Shown piece after piece: positions 59,956-64,000 of a stretch of DNA of 64,000 bases. Origin of the DNA: Ignavibacteriales bacterium (GTDB lineage: Bacteria; Bacteroidota; Ignavibacteria; UBA10030); NCBI GenBank assembly GCA_026390575.1, contig JAPLFR010000007.1, forward strand, positions 124,001 to 188,000, in the 5' to 3' direction. Position numbers and translations under genes: made by a program. The notes below the pieces were generated by a model that worked only from the letters and a program-made list of their open reading frames with translations, did no database searches and was not told where the DNA came from. How positions within the stretch are numbered: position 1 is the stretch's first letter; each line of letters starts with the position of its first letter.

Positions 59956-61539
59956 ATGCGAAAAATAGTTTTCCTTGCTTCTTGTTTCGTTTCAACACTT
60001 CTGTATGGTCAGCCGTCTGTTCTTACCATAGATTCCATTTCTAATTATAAACAAATGGGATGGAAAGCAGTGGTCATGCAGAACGACCTCATCACGATAG
60101 CCACAATGCCGGCTATCGGAGCGCGCATAATGCAATATGACTTAGGAAGCCAATCATCAATTTTCACAAATCCAGCTGAGTATTCTAAAACCTACACACC
60201 ATCCCCAACTGTGGCATGGCACAACTTCGGAGGTTACAAAACCTGGCCAGCTCCCGAAAGCGGATGGCACAATACAAGTGGCTGGAACCCTCCTCCAACA
60301 CTTGACTGTGGTAGTTATACGTATCAAATCGATTTTCAGACAAACGATTCAATTGCTGTATTAGTTACGAGTCCAATTGAAAAATGGTTTGCACCCAATA
60401 TCCAATTCGAACGCAGAGCGACAATTTATCCTGGTACGAGTCGTGTGAAGATGGATCAGACCATGATCAATCAAGGTTCTTCTCCCGCGAGTTGGAGTAT
60501 GTGGAGTGTAACGCAACAGATCGTAAATCATCCATCAAAAAAAGATTACACAAATTTTTGGGCATACTTCCCAATCAATCCTAACAGTGTATTCGGCAGC
60601 AGCGGTGTGAACCCGCAACCTTCCAGCACTGCATGGAAAGGAGAGATTGAACCAGGAATATATGGTGTTCAGTTTAGTCCGACAAATTCAAAACTATTTG
60701 CCGATCCTGACAAAGGTTGGATCGCTTACGCTAATGTTCTGGATTCGGTTGTCTATGCCAAGACATTCGATATTTTTGAGGATCAAACTTATCCAAACAG
60801 CAACGCCCGCATCGCAGTATGGGTAAATGGATCTCCGGCGTACATGGAAGTTGAAATAACAAGTCCGATGGTCAGCCTTACTGCTGGCGGAGGAAGATAT
60901 ACATTTACAGAAAATTGGTGGGCAGCCAAAGTCCTTGCACCAGTTCTGGACGTGAATTCAGTCGGCGCTATTGCAGACAAACTTTACTATGATCCAACCA
61001 TACACACTCTATCCGCAAGATACGGTGTGTTCTATGCAGGAACAGCTTTGGTTGCGTTTCTCGATGCACAGCATAAGATTGTATCCGAAGGATTGTCGCA
61101 TACAGTCTCCCCGCTTGCGGAATTTCAGCTTCAGGAATCGATCGCTATTCCAACTGGAGCAAGAACAGCCGAACTACGAATACGTAATACAAAGGGAGAA
61201 TTAGTAGGTGTTTTGGACAGTCTGGATGTATCGCAGTATGTATCCGGTGTTGAATCGAACTCATCGTCTATAGCTTCAGAATTTCGTTTAGCACAGAATT
61301 ATCCGAATCCTTTCAATGGAATGACGAGACTAACGGTATTCATTTCAAAGCCGACAATTGGTTCATTGAAAATTTATGATGTGATGGGCAGAGAAGTAGC
61401 ATTACTGCATAGTGGAAGTTTCAGTGCAGGTGAACACCACTTTATTTGGAATGCAGAAAATATTGCAAGCGGTGTGTATCTTGCTACGCTGCAAGTAGAC
61501 AAAGAACGACAGATTCAGAAAATGTTGTACATACGTTGA
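59956..61539 (+). CDS. T9SS-secreted protein, DUF4380/mutarotase-like
   Basis: A 527-residue secreted protein. The signal peptide ends near LLYGQ. Residues 25-330 resemble galactose-mutarotase-like/DUF4380 domains: TIATMPAIGARIMQYDLGS (in part), WHNFGGYKTWPAPESGW and FERRATIYPGTSRVKMDQTM are typical of proteins annotated that way. The C terminus (about 440-527) is a T9SS type A sorting domain: QNYPNPFNG, DVMGREVALL, SGVYLATL. AGGAAAG precedes the ATG. It probably handles a sugar or polysaccharide at the cell surface. Confidence 0.83.
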   Translation: MRKIVFLASCFVSTLLYGQPSVLTIDSISNYKQMGWKAVVMQNDLITIATMPAIGARIMQYDLGSQSSIFTNPAEYSKTYTPSPTVAWHNFGGYKTWPAPESGWHNTSGWNPPPTLDCGSYTYQIDFQTNDSIAVLVTSPIEKWFAPNIQFERRATIYPGTSRVKMDQTMINQGSSPASWSMWSVTQQIVNHPSKKDYTNFWAYFPINPNSVFGSSGVNPQPSSTAWKGEIEPGIYGVQFSPTNSKLFADPDKGWIAYANVLDSVVYAKTFDIFEDQTYPNSNARIAVWVNGSPAYMEVEITSPMVSLTAGGGRYTFTENWWAAKVLAPVLDVNSVGAIADKLYYDPTIHTLSARYGVFYAGTALVAFLDAQHKIVSEGLSHTVSPLAEFQLQESIAIPTGARTAELRIRNTKGELVGVLDSLDVSQYVSGVESNSSSIASEFRLAQNYPNPFNGMTRLTVFISKPTIGSLKIYDVMGREVALLHSGSFSAGEHHFIWNAENIASGVYLATLQVDKERQIQKMLYIR

Positions 61540-61600
61540 GTTAAATTGGAGCTTAGTTAGTATTAATAACTCATGTTACGTAAAGTAAGTTGATTTATAG

Positions 61601-61721
61601 CCACGACGTTTACGTCGTGGACAAATTTTTAAAAGCACCATCGGCTTTAGCCACATTTTGAAACGTTTTGGCTAAAGCCGGTTTATTGGGAGATATTAAA
61701 ACCACGACCTGAAGGTCGTGG
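61601..61721. repeat. Triple palindrome block
   Basis: Three palindromes in order: CCACGACG-TTTA-CGTCGTGG (61601-61620), CGGCTTTAGCCA ... TGGCTAAAGCCG (61642-61680, 12-bp arms) and CCACGACCT-GA-AGGTCGTGG (61702-61721). The outer two share CCACGAC ends, as if the block were one compound element. The layout is like that at 23774-23836. Confidence 0.72.
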
Positions 61722-61774
61722 CAATATTTTTTGTATTCTGCGTAACATCAATTAATAAAAAAAAGGAGAATCAG

Positions 61775-62971
61775 ATGTGTAATAAGATAATATGCATGTT
61801 ATTTTTACTTATACCTTTTTTTGTGAACGCTCAATCGCCAGTACCGTCTGGGGCTGTACTCGAGACACTTATTCCTGATAATCAGCAAAATATTGCCTGG
61901 TCAGAAGGGCCGGTATGGAAAAATGGCGTTCTCTTATTTAGCGACGTTCAGAATAATAAAATAAATCAATGGAATGAGACATCAAGAACCGTAAGTGTTT
62001 ATTTGACCCCTACAAATAAATCGAACGGATTAACGGTTGATGCACAGGGAAGATTGCTCCTTGCTCAAGGACAAACGCGTACGGTTTCCCGTCAGGAAAT
62101 AAATGGAACAATGACACTAATTGCGACCAAGTTCAGAGGTAAAACCTTCAATTCTCCGAACGACCTCGTTGTCCGGAACGCCGACGGATCAATATTTTTC
62201 ACAGATCCGGATTATGATAATTCACTGGTGCAGAAATTCCGCGGAATATACAGGGTAAGTCCTTCAGGCGCCGTCCAATTAATCGATAGCTTATTTCAAA
62301 AACCAAATGGAATTTGTTTTTCTCCGGACGAAAAGAAATTATACGTGGACGATTCACCATTGCGTCAAATATATGTATGGGATGTTGTAAATGATTCAAC
62401 CTTCACAAATAAGCAGCTATTATTTACAACCGGCGGACCGTCTAACGTTGACGGAATGAAAACAGATGCGGAAGGAAATATCTACTGTACTGGAGATAAA
62501 GGAATCTGGATTATTTCACCAAATGGAGAATATTTAGATAAGATATTAACACCGTCGGGAACCACTCCCACAAATTGCAACTGGGGAGATTCGGACATGA
62601 AAACTCTTTACATCACAACCCAGCACGGGCTCCATCGAATTCGTTTGGCATCTACTAACGCTGTCAAAGGACAGGGTTCTTTGATTCCGCCTGCATTCGA
62701 ATTATTTACGAATTATCCAAATCCGTTCAATCCGAGCACGACAATCAAATATAATTTGCCTAAAAATGCCAAAGTAAGAATTACTATCTTTGACCTGTTA
62801 GGGCGTGAAGTAGAAAAACTAATGGATCAGGAACAAGACGCAGGTTACAGAACGATAACTTGGAATACGCAAATGTCGAGTGGAATGTATTTCTATCGTC
62901 TTGAGGCAATATCGACCAACAATCCAAATACTCGGTTTGTCCAGGTCAAAAAGTTAATGCTGCTCAAATAG
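61775..62971 (+). CDS. T9SS-secreted SMP-30/gluconolactonase-like protein
   Basis: A 398-residue secreted beta-propeller. AAAGGAGAATCAG precedes the ATG, and a signal peptide ends near FVNAQ. The SMP-30/gluconolactonase/LRE-like propeller (about 30-300) shows WSEGPVWKNGVLLFSDV, SNGLTVDAQGRLLLAQG, NSPNDLVVRNADGSIFFTDPDY and DGMKTDAEGNIYCTG; the Glu, Asn and Asp metal ligands of the family are kept (SEGP, SPND, VDDS). The T9SS sorting domain has NYPNPFNPSTTI and DLLGREVEKL. It likely opens a sugar lactone outside the cell. Two T9SS proteins lie side by side here. Confidence 0.88.
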   Translation: MCNKIICMLFLLIPFFVNAQSPVPSGAVLETLIPDNQQNIAWSEGPVWKNGVLLFSDVQNNKINQWNETSRTVSVYLTPTNKSNGLTVDAQGRLLLAQGQTRTVSRQEINGTMTLIATKFRGKTFNSPNDLVVRNADGSIFFTDPDYDNSLVQKFRGIYRVSPSGAVQLIDSLFQKPNGICFSPDEKKLYVDDSPLRQIYVWDVVNDSTFTNKQLLFTTGGPSNVDGMKTDAEGNIYCTGDKGIWIISPNGEYLDKILTPSGTTPTNCNWGDSDMKTLYITTQHGLHRIRLASTNAVKGQGSLIPPAFELFTNYPNPFNPSTTIKYNLPKNAKVRITIFDLLGREVEKLMDQEQDAGYRTITWNTQMSSGMYFYRLEAISTNNPNTRFVQVKKLMLLK

Positions 62972-63297
62972 TATCACCTGATACTAAGGTAGGCGATGAA
63001 AAATAAGATAAACACTCCTATGTGTCAAAATAGTGAAGGGTAACTGCACATAACAAGCAAAAAAGTTGGCGGTAAAAGCATCCGTTGAGAACTTCAATAA
63101 ATCAGATAGGCACAACCTGGCCAATGACTCCTGCTTCACATCCCTTCCTTGCTCTTCTGTGCATTTTCCGCTATCTTTTGAATAGTTCGAGGAGTAAAGA
63201 GTGGCTCTTCATCAAGCATACCACTTTTTACTCTTTGTTATTTATGTGATTTCCTATTTAGTGCCGTCCACACGACGGCAGATTTGACACGTACTTG
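62972..63297. other. Spacer upstream of lepA
   Basis: No gene seen. It contains the second copy of the 37-bp repeat (63142-63178) and a small hairpin TGCCGTC-CACAC-GACGGCA (63262-63280) about 17 bases before the lepA start, which could affect its translation. Confidence 0.5.
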
Positions 63298-64000
63298 ATG
63301 GAACATCTTCGTAATTTTTGCATTATTGCACACATCGATCATGGTAAGTCAACACTTGCCGACCGTCTATTAGAATACACCGGCACCGTTGCCGCTCGTG
63401 ACATGTCGAAGCAAATGCTCGACGATATGGACCTCGAGCAAGAACGCGGCATCACTATCAAACTGCACGCTATTCAAATCAAATATCAATCCCGCGATAA
63501 GAAAAACTATACTCTTAATCTTATTGACACACCGGGCCATGTAGATTTCACGTATGAAGTCTCGCGTTCGCTTGCTGCATGCGAAGGGGCCATTCTTGTT
63601 GTGGATGCAACACAGGGCGTGGAAGCACAGACAATTTCCAATCTTTATCTCGCTATCGACGCAGGACTTGAAATAATTCCGTTCATCAACAAAATTGATT
63701 TGCCAAGCGCCAAAACGATGATAGATGTGGTGAAGAAACAGGTGATGGATCTCATTGGATGCAAGGCAGAAGAAATTTTAATGGGGAGCGCGAAATCCGG
63801 CATAGGAACAGAAGACGTTTTAGAAGCAATCGTCTCGCGCATCCCTGCACCGAAAGGTGATCCTGACGCACCGCTCAAAGCGTTGATCTTCGATTCTGTG
63901 TTTGATGAATACCGCGGAGCAGTTGCATACATTCGTGTGATGGAAGGAACTGTACGCGAAAAAGATAGAATTCGATTTTTTTCAAAGGGGCAGGAATTTC
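63298..64000 (+). CDS. lepA: Elongation factor 4 (LepA), 5' part
   Basis: The first 234 codons of LepA/EF-4, a ribosome-associated translational GTPase. The window ends inside the gene. G1 AHIDHGKS (11-18), the switch I region QERGITIK (48-55), G3 DTPGH (77-81) and G4 NKID (131-134) are complete, and SAKSGIG and the start of domain 2 ([11 protein letters not shown]) follow. [19 protein letters not shown] is a family-typical N terminus. No clear ribosome site precedes the ATG. Confidence 0.96.
   Translation, partial: MEHLRNFCIIAHIDHGKSTLADRLLEYTGTVAARDMSKQMLDDMDLEQERGITIKLHAIQIKYQSRDKKNYTLNLIDTPGHVDFTYEVSRSLAACEGAILVVDATQGVEAQTISNLYLAIDAGLEIIPFINKIDLPSAKTMIDVVKKQVMDLIGCKAEEILMGSAKSGIGTEDVLEAIVSRIPAPKGDPDAPLKALIFDSVFDEYRGAVAYIRVMEGTVREKDRIRFFSKGQEF

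Overview
The window looks like chromosome of an uncultured or little-studied member of the Ignavibacteria/Chlorobiota side of the FCB group (Bacteroidota superphylum). Three large secreted proteins end in a type IX secretion sorting domain of the 'YPNPFNPST ... DLLGREV' kind, typical of Ignavibacteria and relatives. DUF3943, DUF4922, DUF5683 and DUF5916 proteins are FCB-type families. Promoters that can be read are of the ordinary TTGACA-N16/17-TATAAT type rather than the Bacteroidia -33/-7 type. The genus cannot be named from sequence alone.

Layout. 1-2404 (minus): proBA proline operon. 2667-12165 (minus): an envelope cluster with four PAP2 phosphatases in two paralogous pairs, a CDP-alcohol phosphatidyltransferase-like protein, two DUF3943 proteins and a coiled-coil lipoprotein. 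12166-13498: repeat-rich spacer. 13499-20693 (minus): a probable cell-wall salvage locus with an AmpG-like permease, a GxxExxY protein, a SpoIID/LytB protein, a DUF4922 HIT-like enzyme, a GNAT, a glycosyltransferase and a BadF-type sugar kinase. 20928-23721 (plus): ResA-, DsbD- and Cys-containing exported proteins. 24991-29111: a beta-barrel and a 1149-residue T9SS beta-helix protein. 29363-34133 (plus): a transglutaminase-like protein, DinB, PAS, two haemerythrins, an AhpD-like protein and an exported HExxH peptidase. 34247-41201 (minus): a DUF5916 barrel, a PAS histidine kinase and three paralogous membrane proteins.

41378-45803 is the most unusual part. It is a 4,426-bp element with 16-bp perfect terminal inverted repeats (GGTAGTGGGGTCTTTT), an exact 8-bp target duplication (AAAACGAT), one IS1-type DDE transposase, and about eight passenger genes. 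The passengers include a DUF3800 protein with a winged-helix partner, and there is a possible ~65-nt RNA gene with its own promoter and terminator. The element landed exactly against the -35 box of a tRNA-Leu(CAG) gene. That tRNA is followed by three 98-bp repeats that each begin with the tRNA's own 3' end, an arrangement reminiscent of the E. coli tyrT/rtT repeats.

46503-64000: a PDZ-GAF-SpoIIE phosphatase and a patatin-Omp85 protein (minus); a thioesterase, parAB, RidA and DUF5683 (plus); a TIGR01777 epimerase (minus) with a decayed menA 5' fragment directly upstream; an AHSA1-DoxX fusion, a RibD-like reductase and a GNAT; two T9SS-secreted proteins; and the start of lepA. Several families of short palindromic repeats are scattered between genes, and two of them reach the stop codons of neighbouring genes.
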